Positions 1 to 8,088 of a stretch of 64,000 nucleotides of DNA are shown here, piece by piece. Every line of letters starts with the position of its first letter. Within the stretch, counting starts at the first letter, position 1. The notes beneath the pieces were generated by a model. The model was not told the DNA's origin. It saw nothing but the letters and a program-made list of their open reading frames with translations, and did no database searches. The stretch is taken from assembly GCA_964575185.1 (NCBI GenBank), contig CAZNPW010000004.1, forward strand, positions 36,861 to 100,860. The letters are read 5' to 3'. This stretch comes from CAZNPW01 sp964575185 (GTDB lineage Bacteria > Pseudomonadota > Alphaproteobacteria > Rhodobacterales > Rhodobacteraceae). Both the position numbers and the translations under genes were made by a program.

Positions 1-103
1 CGCCGCGGAGGCCGCGCTGACGCAGGCGCTTGACGCCGCGGCGCGCGATGGCGCATCCCGGATCGACGCGCTGTTCGGGCGCGGAGGGGACGCGGATGGA
101 TGA
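1..103 (+). CDS. 3' end of an unidentified protein (partial)
   Basis: Reading from base 2, an open frame of 33 codons runs to a TGA at 101-103 and carries an alanine-rich helical tail ending in DALFGRGGDADG. The start lies outside the window, so the family cannot be named. Its stop overlaps the start of the next gene by 8 bases, which suggests translational coupling and makes it likely that this is a real 3' end. The alternative is chance open frame in GC-rich DNA. Confidence 0.4.
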   Translation, partial: AAEAALTQALDAAARDGASRIDALFGRGGDADG

Positions 104-362
104 CAGCGTGGCGGCGGACCCCAAGGGCCTGGTGCGCGAGGCCTACCGGATCGACGGCATCACCCCGGCCGAATGCCGGTCGATCCTGATCGACTGGGCG
201 CTGAGCCTGCCGCCGGGGCTCGACCTGCCGGCGGCGATCCGCGCCGTCCTGCAGGCCTACGGCGGACCGGAGGACCACCCGATGACCCGGGTGCTGCGCG
301 AGGGCCTGACCCCGCTGCCCGCGGGCCAGCGGCGCGGCGGCCGCGCGGCCCGGATCGGATAG
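96..362 (+). CDS. small conserved-type hypothetical protein, 88 aa
   Basis: The protein begins MDDSVAADPKGLVREAYRID and has no signal peptide or membrane segment. It looks like a compact helical protein with an acidic N-terminus and a basic Gly/Arg-rich C-terminal tail. I chose the ATG at 96 because it overlaps the stop of the preceding frame, and the residues upstream of it in the longer open frame look like shadow sequence. I do not recognise a family. It converges on eda, with only 19 bases between the two stop codons. Confidence 0.55.
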   Translation: MDDSVAADPKGLVREAYRIDGITPAECRSILIDWALSLPPGLDLPAAIRAVLQAYGGPEDHPMTRVLREGLTPLPAGQRRGGRAARIG

Positions 363-381
363 GCGCGTCGCGGCTTCGGAT

Positions 382-1026
382 TCAGGGCCGCGCCAGCCCC
401 GCCGCCTCGGCCGCGAGTGCCGTGATCCGGCCCCAGTCGCCCGCCGCCAGCGCCTCCTTCGGCGCGACCCAGCTGCCGCCGACGCAAGGGACGCCGGGCA
501 GGCCCAGGTAGGCGGGCGCGCCCTTCAGCGTGATCCCCCCCGTCGGGCAGAAGCGCACCTGCGGGATCGGCGCGCCGACCGCCTTCAGGAACGCCGCGCC
601 CCCCGCCTGCTCGGCCGGAAAGAACTTCTGCACCGTGTAGCCAAGGTCGAGCAGGTGCATGATTTCCGTCGCCGTGACCGCGCCGGGAAGAAGCGGCAGT
701 CCCTCGTCCTCGCAGGCCGCGACAAGCGCCGGGGTCGACCCAGGCGAGACCCCGAAGGTCGCGCCCGCCCGCTTCGCCGCCTTCACGTCGGCGGGCGTCA
801 GCAACGTGCCCGCGCCGACCACGCCCCCCGGCACCCCGGCCATCGCGCGGATCGCGTCGAGCGCCACGGGCGTGCGCAGCGTGACCTCCAGCGCGCGAAG
901 CCCGCCCGCGACGAGCGCCCGGGCGAGCGGGGCGGCATGGGCGAGGTCGTCGATCACCAGCACGGGCACGACGGGGGCGAGGCGGCAGACGCGCAGCGCC
1001 GTCTCGGATTGCTGGGCGGGGGTCAT
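382..1026 (-). CDS. eda: 2-dehydro-3-deoxy-phosphogluconate (KDPG) aldolase
   Basis: Cleaves KDPG to pyruvate and glyceraldehyde-3-phosphate, the last step of the Entner-Doudoroff pathway, in the cytoplasm. The 214 residues fit the usual length of about 210. The class I aldolase features are visible: EVTLRTP at about 47-53, the glycine-rich VGAGTLL, and the Schiff-base lysine in VQKFFPAE (K134). It lies 235 bases downstream of edd on the same strand, the classical order. Two facing copies of the intergenic repeat element occupy that gap, so the two genes may not be equally expressed. The start ATG at 1026 gives the family N-terminus. Confidence 0.95.
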   Translation of the reverse strand: MTPAQQSETALRVCRLAPVVPVLVIDDLAHAAPLARALVAGGLRALEVTLRTPVALDAIRAMAGVPGGVVGAGTLLTPADVKAAKRAGATFGVSPGSTPALVAACEDEGLPLLPGAVTATEIMHLLDLGYTVQKFFPAEQAGGAAFLKAVGAPIPQVRFCPTGGITLKGAPAYLGLPGVPCVGGSWVAPKEALAAGDWGRITALAAEAAGLARP

Positions 1027-1070
1027 GGGGGCTCCTTCATCTGGACCGCCGCGCGGGCGGAGGGGGCGGG

Positions 1071-1106
1071 AGCCTCCGGCGGGGATATTTGAAGGAAGAT
1101 GAGGGC
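1071..1106 (+). repeat. intergenic repeat element, class A copy 1
   Basis: GCCTCCGGC is followed by the core GGGGATATTTG and the purine-rich tail GGAAGATGAGGGC. It matches the copies at 33584-33625 and 29468-29530 almost base for base over the core and tail. Here it points away from eda, in antisense orientation to that gene, and its hairpin is weak (three base pairs). It faces the copy at 1221-1253. Confidence 0.75.
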
Positions 1107-1220
1107 AGGGGCCGCACCGAAAACCCTGACGCGGTCTCTGCAGCCGCGCCAGGGGCCTTCACCTTCCACGATCATCGCCTTCCCAGGCTGCACCGCGCGT
1201 TAAGGTTAACCCCTGATTCC

Positions 1221-1253
1221 TTTCATCTTCCCTAAAATATCCCCGCCGGAGGC
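1221..1253 (-). repeat. intergenic repeat element, class A copy 2
   Basis: Read on the minus strand, GCCTCCGGCGGGGATATTTT is followed by AGGGAAGATGAAA. It lies 8 bases past the edd stop codon in the sense direction. Together with the facing copy at 1071-1106 it brackets a 114-base interval that contains GTTAAGGTTAA at 1199-1209. The same arrangement recurs at 50326-50501. Confidence 0.75.
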
Positions 1254-1261
1254 ATCTTTCT

Positions 1262-3067
1262 TCAGACGACCAGCGCCCCGCCGCTGTCGGCGGACCCGAC
1301 GTTGCGGCGGAACACGGTGAAAAGCTCGCGGCCGATGCCGAAATCGTTGGCCGTCAGGTCCTCGGTCGCGGGCGTCCGGCCGGCGAAGTCGGGCGCGAGG
1401 CAGTCGAGCGTGCCGGTCGCCGCGTCGAGCCGCACCATGTCGCCGTCGCGGAGCCGGGCGAGCGGGCCGCCGACTGCTGCCTCGGGCGCGACGTGGATCG
1501 CGGCGGGGACCTTGCCGGAGGCACCCGACATCCGCCCGTCGGTCACGAGAGCGACCCGCAAGCCCCTGTCCTGCAACACCGAAAGCGTGGGCGTCAGCGA
1601 GTGCAGCTCGGGCATGCCGTTGGCCTGCGGGCCCTGGAAGCGGACGACGACGACGGTGTCGGCGGTGAACTCGCCGGCCTTGAAGGCGGCCTTGACCGCG
1701 TCCTGGCTGTGGAAGATGCGGGCGGGGGCCTCGATGACGTGCCGTTCGGGCGCGACGGCCGAGACCTTTATCACGCCGCGTCCGAGGTTTCCGGTCAGAA
1801 CCTTGAGTCCGCCCTGAGGAGCGAAGGGGTCGCCTGCGGGGCGGACGATGCGGTCGTTCTGGCTGTCGCGCGGGCCGTCGTCCCAGGCGAGCTTGCCGTC
1901 GCGCAGGCGCGGTTCCTGCCGGTAGAGCGCCAGGCCGTCGCCGGCGATGGTCTTGACATCGCCATGCAGGAGCCCCGCGTCGAGGAGCTGCCCGATGACG
2001 AAGGGCAGGCCGCCCGCGGCATGGAAGTGGTTCACGTCGGCCAGCCCGTTGGGGTAGACCTTGGCCATCAGCGGCACGCATTCGGAAAGGTCGCCAAAAT
2101 CCTGAAGATCAAGAAGAATCCCCGCCGCCCTCGCCATCGCGGGCAGGTGCAGGACGAGGTTCGTCGATCCGCCGGTCGCCATCAGTCCGACGATGCCGTT
2201 GACGAAGGCGCGTTCGTCGAGGATCTCGCCCACCGGCCGGTAGTCGTTGCCGAGCGCGGTGATCTGCGCCGCGCGGGTCACGGCGGCGTCGGTCAGGGCC
2301 TGCCGCAGCGGGGTGCCGGGGTTGACGAAGCTCGCGCCCGGCAGGTGCAGGCCCATGAACTCCATCAGCATCTGGTTGGTGTTGGCGGTGCCGTAGAAGG
2401 TGCAGGTGCCGGGGCCGTGGTAGCTGGCCATCTCGGCCGCCATCAGGTCTGCCCGGCTGGCCTCGCCGGTGGCGAAGGCGTTGCGGACGCGGGACTTCTC
2501 GTCGTTGGGCAGGCCGGAGGTCATCGGGCCCGCGGGGACGAAAATGCCGGGAACATGGGAGAACGTCGCCGCGGCCATGACGAGGCCGGGAACGATCTTG
2601 TCGCAGACGCCGAGGTAGAGGGCCGCGTCGAAGGTGTTGTGCGTCAGCGCAACTCCGGCCGCCAAGGCAATGACATCGCGCGAGAAAAGCGACATCTCCA
2701 TGCCCGTCTGGCCTTGCGTGACGCCGTCGCACATGGCGGGCACGCCGCCCGCGACCTGGGCCGTGGCGCCGGCGCGGCGGGCCGCGGCGCGGATCTGGCC
2801 GGGGTAGGTCTCGAACGGCTGGTGGGCCGAGAGCATGTCGTTGTAGGCGGTGACGATGCCGATGTTGGGCAGCCGGGCGGCGGCCAGGGCGGGTTGGTCT
2901 TCGCCCATCGCGGCATAGGCATGTGCCTGATTTCCGCAGGATAAATGCGCGCGCGCGACGCCCGTGGCGGCGGCCTTGCGCATCCGGTCGAGGTAGGCCG
3001 CGCGGGCCGCGTGCGAGCGGTCGCGGATGCGGTCGGTGACGCGGGCGATGGTGGCGTGCAGGGCCAT
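1262..3067 (-). CDS. edd: 6-phosphogluconate dehydratase
   Basis: Dehydrates 6-phosphogluconate to KDPG; a cytoplasmic IlvD/Edd-family enzyme with an iron-sulfur cluster. At 601 residues it has normal family length, with typical blocks such as NIGIVTAYNDMLSAHQP, PAMCDGVTQGQ and the C-terminal GRMSGASGKVPAAIHV. The open frame extends upstream to 3124, but I place the start at 3067 (MALHATIARVTDRIRDRS). That ATG has a good ribosome site (AAGGGAAG, about 6 bases before it), and the upstream 19 residues are not family-like. It forms an operon with eda. A five-copy 20-bp repeat lies 85 bases upstream and is a candidate operator. Confidence 0.95.
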   Translation of the reverse strand: MALHATIARVTDRIRDRSHAARAAYLDRMRKAAATGVARAHLSCGNQAHAYAAMGEDQPALAAARLPNIGIVTAYNDMLSAHQPFETYPGQIRAAARRAGATAQVAGGVPAMCDGVTQGQTGMEMSLFSRDVIALAAGVALTHNTFDAALYLGVCDKIVPGLVMAAATFSHVPGIFVPAGPMTSGLPNDEKSRVRNAFATGEASRADLMAAEMASYHGPGTCTFYGTANTNQMLMEFMGLHLPGASFVNPGTPLRQALTDAAVTRAAQITALGNDYRPVGEILDERAFVNGIVGLMATGGSTNLVLHLPAMARAAGILLDLQDFGDLSECVPLMAKVYPNGLADVNHFHAAGGLPFVIGQLLDAGLLHGDVKTIAGDGLALYRQEPRLRDGKLAWDDGPRDSQNDRIVRPAGDPFAPQGGLKVLTGNLGRGVIKVSAVAPERHVIEAPARIFHSQDAVKAAFKAGEFTADTVVVVRFQGPQANGMPELHSLTPTLSVLQDRGLRVALVTDGRMSGASGKVPAAIHVAPEAAVGGPLARLRDGDMVRLDAATGTLDCLAPDFAGRTPATEDLTANDFGIGRELFTVFRRNVGSADSGGALVV

Positions 3068-3151
3068 GCGCGGTCTTCCCTTCGGTGTCGCGGGCGGGAT
3101 AGCAGAGGCTGTTTGCGCTAACAATCCCCCCTCGCACCCGGCTGGAACTTA

Positions 3152-3251
3152 GTCCGATATCGTACCGACTGGTGCGATATCGGACCAACTCGTGCGAAAC
3201 CGTACTATCTCGTGCGATTTCGTACTATCCGGTGCGATATCGGACCAGTTT
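3152..3251. repeat. five tandem 20-bp repeats upstream of edd
   Basis: Five contiguous 20-base units start at 3152, 3172, 3192, 3212 and 3232. The approximate consensus is GTGCGATATCGGACYANCTC, with a near-palindromic CGATATCG or CGATTTCG core in four of the five. Exact 20-base spacing puts every core on nearly the same face of the helix. The array ends 93 bases before the start of the plus-strand methyltransferase and begins 85 bases upstream of edd. It looks like a multi-site operator or an iteron-like array; I know of no named regulator with this motif. Confidence 0.85.
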
Positions 3252-3344
3252 TGGCCGGTCGTCCGGCGAGGTGATGATGGCGTGCCGGTGCGCCCGTGCA
3301 AGGGCCGGTTTGCCGCGGGGCGCGGCCGGTGGTAAGGCGCGCGG

Positions 3345-4541
3345 ATGACCGTGATCCACCCCACCGTCCGCCTGCGCCCGAAGGCCGAGGCGCGGGCGAT
3401 CCGCCATGGCTTCCCCTGGGTCTATGCCGACGAGCTGGTGACGGACCGGCGGACGCAGGGGCTGGCCCCCGGCACGCTCGCGGTGCTGGAGGATGCCGAG
3501 CGGATGCCGCTCGGTCTCGTGACCGTCAACACCGCGTCGAAGATCGTGGCGCGGGTGATCGACCGCGATCCGGCGGCGGTGGTCGACCGGGCCTGGTTCG
3601 CGCGGCACCTGCGGCGCGCGCAGGCGCTGCGCGAAAGGCTGTATGGCGCGCCGTTCTACCGGCTGGTCCATGCCGAGGCGGACGGGCTGCCGGGCGTCGT
3701 GATCGACCGGTTCGGCGAGGTCGCGGTGGTGCAGCCGAACGCGGCCTGGGCGGAGGCGCATCTGCCTTACCTGGTGGAGGCGCTGGTCGAGGTCACGGGC
3801 GTGACGGCGGTGGTCAAGAACGGCACGGGCCGCGCGCGGGGGCTGGAGGGTCTGGCCGAGGAGACGGCCGTGCTGCGGGGCGCGGTCGCCGGTCCGGTCC
3901 GGGTGCCGATGAACGGGGCGGTCTATCTGGCCGATCTGACCGGGGGGCAGAAGACCGGGCTCTACTTCGACCAGCGCGACAACCACGCCTTCGCCGCGCG
4001 GCTGGCGCGGGGCGGGCGGGTGCTGGACGTGTTCACCCATGTCGGCGGCTTCGCGCTCGCTGCGCTGGCGGGGGGCGCGGAGAGCGCGCTGGGGGTGGAC
4101 GCGAGTGCCGCGGCGCTGGCGCTGGCGGCGGGGGGTGCCGAGGCGGGGGGGATGGGCGCGCGGTTCGCGACCCGGCAGGGCGACGCCTTCGCGGTGCTGG
4201 AGGCGCTGGGGGCCGAAGGCGCGCGGTTCGACCTGGTGGTCTGCGATCCGCCGGCCTTCGCCCCGGCCAAGCCCGCGCTCGAGGCGGGCCTGCGGGCCTA
4301 CGAGCGGGTGGCGCGGCTGGCGGCGCCGCTGGTCGCGCCGGGCGGGTATCTGGTCTTGTGTTCCTGTTCGCATGCCGCCGACCTGACCGCCTTCCGCACC
4401 GCCTGCGGTCGGGGGATCGGGCGCGGCGGGCGGCGGGGGCAGATCGTCCGCACGGGGTTTGCCGGGGCGGATCATCCGGTGCTGCCGCAGCTGGCCGAGT
4501 CGAGCTACCTGAAGGCGCTGTTCTTCCGGCTGGACGGATGA
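3345..4541 (+). CDS. class I SAM-dependent rRNA methyltransferase, RlmI/RlmK-like
   Basis: Likely a 23S rRNA 5-methylcytosine methyltransferase. At 398 residues it has the RlmI layout: an N-terminal PUA-type RNA-binding region (HGFPWVYADEL at about 20-30), a middle domain, and a C-terminal Rossmann domain. SAM-binding VLDVFTHVGGF is followed by VCDPPAF and the LCSCSH catalytic-cysteine motif near residue 344. The YFDQRDNH block before the SAM motif is also typical. Its stop overlaps the start of the PIN gene by four bases. The substrate base is inferred from the family; RlmI-like rather than RlmI is safer. Confidence 0.85.
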   Translation: MTVIHPTVRLRPKAEARAIRHGFPWVYADELVTDRRTQGLAPGTLAVLEDAERMPLGLVTVNTASKIVARVIDRDPAAVVDRAWFARHLRRAQALRERLYGAPFYRLVHAEADGLPGVVIDRFGEVAVVQPNAAWAEAHLPYLVEALVEVTGVTAVVKNGTGRARGLEGLAEETAVLRGAVAGPVRVPMNGAVYLADLTGGQKTGLYFDQRDNHAFAARLARGGRVLDVFTHVGGFALAALAGGAESALGVDASAAALALAAGGAEAGGMGARFATRQGDAFAVLEALGAEGARFDLVVCDPPAFAPAKPALEAGLRAYERVARLAAPLVAPGGYLVLCSCSHAADLTAFRTACGRGIGRGGRRGQIVRTGFAGADHPVLPQLAESSYLKALFFRLDG

Positions 4542-5068
4542 AATGCGTGCTCGACGCCTGCGTGCTGTACCCGACGGCGCTGCGGCTGATCCTGCTGGGG
4601 GTGGCGGAGGCGGGGCTGTTCCGGCCGCTGTGGTCGGACCGCATCCTGGGCGAATGGGCGCGGGCCGGGGCGCGGCACGGGCACGACGCGGCGGCGGAGA
4701 TCGCGGATGCGGTCGCGCGGTTTCCGGGCGCGCGGGTGCCGGTGGCGGAGGGGCTGGCGACGCGGCTGGTGCTGCCGGACCCGGATGACGTGCATGTGCT
4801 GGCCACCGCCATCGCGGGCGGGGCGGATGCGGTCGTGACGTTCAACGCGCGGGACTTCCCGCAAGCCGTGCTGCGCGCCGAGGGGGTGACGCGGCGCGAC
4901 CCGGACGGGCTGTTGTGGGAGTTCTGGTCCGGCGCGCCCGGGGCGGTCGGCGCGGTGGTGGCGCGCGAGCGGCGGGCGCTCGAGGCCGCGAGCGGGCGCG
5001 ACTGGGCGCAGAGGGCCTTCCTGAAGCGGGCCGGGCTGCCGCGGCTCGGCCGCGCCATGGATGCTTGA
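4538..5068 (+). CDS. PIN-domain protein, putative ribonuclease
   Basis: A 176-residue protein beginning MKCVLDACVLYP, the first strand of a PIN nuclease with its metal-binding Asp. Further acidic motifs follow: DPDDVHVLATAI near residue 85 and VTFNARDFP near 103, together forming the expected cluster. PIN proteins are Mg-dependent RNases, often VapC-type toxins. Here there is no antitoxin gene; the neighbours are an rRNA methyltransferase (4-base overlap upstream) and prfA (the next start lies inside or just after this gene). A housekeeping RNA-processing role is therefore as plausible as a toxin. The long C-terminal helix rich in Arg and Glu is extra to a minimal PIN domain. Confidence 0.75.
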   Translation: MKCVLDACVLYPTALRLILLGVAEAGLFRPLWSDRILGEWARAGARHGHDAAAEIADAVARFPGARVPVAEGLATRLVLPDPDDVHVLATAIAGGADAVVTFNARDFPQAVLRAEGVTRRDPDGLLWEFWSGAPGAVGAVVARERRALEAASGRDWAQRAFLKRAGLPRLGRAMDA

Positions 5069-5099
5069 CGCCGCAGGGGCGGCGGGTCACATCGCCGGG

Positions 5100-6152
5100 A
5101 TGCTGCCCGAGGACACCCTGCACCAGATCGTCGCGCGCTTCGGCTTCCTCGGCGCGAAGCTGGAGGCGGGCGCGCCCTCGGCCGAAATCGCGGCGCTGTC
5201 GAAGGAATACAGCGACCTCGGGCCGGTGGTGGAGGAGATCCGCGCCTGGCGGATGGCGGTGGCGGACCTGGGCCAGGCCGAGGCCTGGCTGGCGGACCCC
5301 GAGCTGCGCGGCCTCGCCGAGGCCGAGCTGCCCGGCCTGCGCGCCCGCATCCCGCAGATGGAGGCGCGGCTGCGGCTGGCGCTTCTGCCGAAGGATGCCG
5401 CCGACGCGCGGCCCGCGATCCTGGAGATCCGCCCCGGCACGGGGGGCGAGGAGGCGAGCCTCTTCGCGGGCGATCTTGCGCGGATGTACCAGCGCCATGC
5501 CGAGCGGATGGGCTGGCGGTGGGAGGTTCTGTCGCGGACCGACAGCGACCTCGGGGGGCTGAAGGAGCTGACCGCGCGGGTCGCGGGGGCGGGGGTCTTC
5601 GCCCGGCTGAAGTTCGAGAGCGGCGTGCACCGGGTGCAGCGGGTGCCGGAGACCGAGGCGCAGGGGCGCATCCACACCAGCGCGGCGACGGTGGCGGTGC
5701 TGCCCGAGGCCGAGGAGGTCGACATCGACATTCCGGTCGCCGACATCCGCATCGACACGATGCGGTCATCCGGTGCCGGGGGGCAGCACGTCAACACCAC
5801 CGACAGCGCCGTGCGGATCACCCACCTGCCGTCGGGGATCGTGGTCACCTCGAGCGAGAAGTCGCAGCACCAGAACCGCGCCAACGCGATGGCGGTGCTG
5901 CGGGCGCGGCTCTACGAGGCGGAGCGGGAGCGGCTCGCGTCGTCGCGGGCGGCGGAGCGGAAGGCGCAGGTGGGGACGGGGGACCGCAGCGAGCGGATAC
6001 GGACCTACAACTTCCCGCAGGGGCGGATGACCGACCACCGGATCAACCTGACGCTCTACGGCCTGGGGGCGGTGATGGACGGCGATCTGGGCGAGGTGAT
6101 CGACGCGCTGGTGGCGCACGACCAGGCGGCGCGGCTGGCCGAGCTGGCATGA
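5100..6152 (+). CDS. prfA: peptide chain release factor 1
   Basis: Recognises UAA and UAG stop codons on the ribosome and triggers peptide release. Diagnostic motifs are present: the RF1 codon-recognition tripeptide PET in RVPETEAQGRIHTS, and the GGQ loop in SSGAGGQHVNTT near residue 227, whose Gln is the methylation target of PrmC. I start at 5100 (MLPEDTLHQIV), giving 350 residues, the normal length; the frame opens at 5061 but those 13 residues overlap the PIN gene and are not family-like. The stop overlaps the prmC start (ATGA), so target and modifying enzyme are coupled. Confidence 0.96.
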   Translation: MLPEDTLHQIVARFGFLGAKLEAGAPSAEIAALSKEYSDLGPVVEEIRAWRMAVADLGQAEAWLADPELRGLAEAELPGLRARIPQMEARLRLALLPKDAADARPAILEIRPGTGGEEASLFAGDLARMYQRHAERMGWRWEVLSRTDSDLGGLKELTARVAGAGVFARLKFESGVHRVQRVPETEAQGRIHTSAATVAVLPEAEEVDIDIPVADIRIDTMRSSGAGGQHVNTTDSAVRITHLPSGIVVTSSEKSQHQNRANAMAVLRARLYEAERERLASSRAAERKAQVGTGDRSERIRTYNFPQGRMTDHRINLTLYGLGAVMDGDLGEVIDALVAHDQAARLAELA

Positions 6153-7051
6153 CGCTGCGCGCGGCGGCCTTTGCGGCGACCCGGCGGCTGGCCGCGGCGG
6201 GGGTGGAGAGCCCTGCGCGGGATGCGCGGCTTCTGGTGGCGCGGGCGGCGGGGGTCGCGGCGGAGCGGTTCCTGCTGCATGACGGTGACCCGCTGACCGA
6301 TGCGGCCGCTGCGGCGCTGCAGGCGATGCTGGCGGCGCGCGAGGCGCGGCAGCCGATGGCGCAGATCCTGGGCGGGCGGCTGTTCTGGGGGCGGTGGTTC
6401 GACGTGACGCCCGACGTGCTCGACCCCCGGCCCGAGACGGAGGTGCTGGTGGCCGCCGCGCTGGAGGCGCCGTTTGCCCGCGTGCTCGACCTTGGCGTGG
6501 GGTCGGGGTGCATCCTCCTCACGCTGCTGGCGGAGCGGGGCGGGGAGGGCGTCGGGGTCGACCTGTCAAAGGCCGCGCTGGCGGTGGCGCGGAGGAATGC
6601 GCGCAGGCTGGGGGTGGAATGCGAGCTGCGGCCGTCGGACTGGTTCGCGGCGGTCGAGGGGGTGTTCGACCTGATCGTGGCGAACCCGCCCTACATCGCG
6701 GCGGGCGAGATGGCGGGGCTTGCGCCCGAGGTGCGGGACTGGGAGCCGCATGTCGCGCTGACGCCGGGGGGCGACGGGCTGGGGGCCTGCCGCGCGGTCG
6801 CCGCGGGGGTGATGGCGCATCTGGCACCGGGCGGGCGGGTGATCGTCGAGATCGGGCCGGCGCAGGGCGCGGCGGTGGCGGGGATGTTCCGTGCGGCGGG
6901 GCTGGCGGAGGTGGCGGTCCGGCCCGACCTCGACGGGCGCGACCGGCTGGTCACGGGGCGGCGGCCGGAAGGTCCTTCGGGGGCGCTTCGAAAACCCGCG
7001 GGATTGCGGCATTCGGTCGCCTTTGCGCTTGCCAGGCCGCGCGGGGCGTGA
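6149..7051 (+). CDS. prmC: release factor glutamine methyltransferase
   Basis: Methylates the Gln of the GGQ motif in release factors. A 300-residue protein with an N-terminal helical recognition domain and a C-terminal Rossmann methyltransferase domain: RPETEVLV, then VLDLGVGSGCI for SAM, then the catalytic VANPPYI near residue 180. The start overlaps the prfA stop by four bases. The last 30 or so residues after VTGRRPEG are not conserved in the family and read as a short extension into the following spacer, which is unusual but leaves the core intact. Confidence 0.95.
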   Translation: MTLRAAAFAATRRLAAAGVESPARDARLLVARAAGVAAERFLLHDGDPLTDAAAAALQAMLAAREARQPMAQILGGRLFWGRWFDVTPDVLDPRPETEVLVAAALEAPFARVLDLGVGSGCILLTLLAERGGEGVGVDLSKAALAVARRNARRLGVECELRPSDWFAAVEGVFDLIVANPPYIAAGEMAGLAPEVRDWEPHVALTPGGDGLGACRAVAAGVMAHLAPGGRVIVEIGPAQGAAVAGMFRAAGLAEVAVRPDLDGRDRLVTGRRPEGPSGALRKPAGLRHSVAFALARPRGA

Positions 7052-7175
7052 TTAACCCCGGGACGGCACGGGATGCGGGGCCTGACGGCCTTCCCCGGCT
7101 ACCAATCGACCGCCGCACAGCCCTTCGGTGCCCGCCCGGCGCCACGCGGTCAAAGCCAGATGTCAAGGGACACGG

Positions 7176-7973
7176 ATGCGATCCTCCAAGTCACGCTCGC
7201 GCAACAAGGCGAACCGGCCGCGCACACTCGGCAACATCGTCAACCGGGTGTTTGATTCGTCCGGGCCCGAGGGCAAGGTGCGCGGCACGCCGCAGCAGAT
7301 CATCGAGAAATACCTGTTCCTCGCGCGCGATGCCCAGCTTGGCAACGACCGGGTGGCGGCCGAGAACTTCCTGCAGCACGCCGAGCACTACACGCGGATG
7401 CTGGCCGAGGCGCAGCGCGAGATGGCGGCCGAGCAGGAGGAGCGCCAGCGGCAGTACGGCAACGGGAACGGCCAGAACGGGAACGGCTGGCAGAACGGGC
7501 GCGACGGCGAGGACCGGGGCGAGCGGGAGCCGGGGCGGGACCAGAACCGGGGCGAGCGCGACCAGGGCCGCGACCAGGGGCGCGACCAGAACCGCGAGCA
7601 GGGGCGCGACCAGGGGCGCGACCAGGGCCGGGGCGAGCGGGACCGGGGGGACCAGGGCCGGGGCGAGCGGGAGCCGAACCGGGACCAGAACCGCCAGGGC
7701 GGCTACCGCGACCGGCGCGACGACCGCCGCGACGACCGGCGCGACCGCGATCCGCGCGCGCCGGCGGCGATGGAGGTCGTCGATGCCGGCGACGACGGCG
7801 ACAACCTTGTCGGCGAGGCCGCGCCGGACGTCGCGCGCCGCGACGAGCTGCCGGCCTTCCTCAGCGCCCCGCTCGATCCCCTGCCGCCGCTGGCCGAACC
7901 CGTGGCCGAGCGGAAGCCGCGCAGCCGCGGGCCGCGCAAGCCCAAGGCCGACGCGCCCGAAACGGCGGACTGA
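7176..7973 (+). CDS. DUF4167-domain protein with Arg/Gln/Asp-rich repeats
   Basis: A 265-residue protein whose first 75 residues are the conserved alphaproteobacterial DUF4167 block (RSSKSRSRNKANRPRTLGNI, then a helical segment with QQIIEKYLFLARDA and QHAEHY). Residues of about 90-200 are low-complexity repeats of RDQGRDQ, GERD and NGNG units, a composition seen in disordered RNA-binding proteins. I start at 7176 because AAGGGACACGG precedes that ATG and the conserved block begins there. It follows prmC by 124 bases. Function is unknown; the sequence and its translation-gene neighbours suggest an RNA-associated role, which is inference. Confidence 0.85.
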   Translation: MRSSKSRSRNKANRPRTLGNIVNRVFDSSGPEGKVRGTPQQIIEKYLFLARDAQLGNDRVAAENFLQHAEHYTRMLAEAQREMAAEQEERQRQYGNGNGQNGNGWQNGRDGEDRGEREPGRDQNRGERDQGRDQGRDQNREQGRDQGRDQGRGERDRGDQGRGEREPNRDQNRQGGYRDRRDDRRDDRRDRDPRAPAAMEVVDAGDDGDNLVGEAAPDVARRDELPAFLSAPLDPLPPLAEPVAERKPRSRGPRKPKADAPETAD

Positions 7974-7982
7974 CTGCCCGTT

Positions 7983-8008
7983 TGCACGGCGTCCGCGCGA
8001 TCCGTGCA
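7983..8008. terminator. candidate hairpin after the DUF4167 gene
   Basis: TGCACGG at 7983-7989 and CCGTGCA at 8002-8008 form a perfect 7-bp stem with a 12-base loop, 9 bases past the stop codon. No T-run follows, so termination activity is only a suggestion. Confidence 0.45.
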
Positions 8009-8088
8009 CCGCAGGGTGGCGAAGCCCGCTTTTCCGCGCCCGGCTTTTGCGGCATGGTCTGCCGAAGGGCAGAAACCTCGGGCAGAGC

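Noticed and set aside
3068..3124. 19-residue N-terminal extension of Edd
   Set aside because: The residues are not family-like, and a good ribosome site precedes the ATG at 3067.
3152..3251. CRISPR-like array upstream of edd
   Set aside because: Units of 20 bases are directly adjacent with no spacers, and they diverge within the units.
4538..5068. Complete toxin-antitoxin module
   Set aside because: No small antitoxin gene lies next to the PIN gene on either strand.
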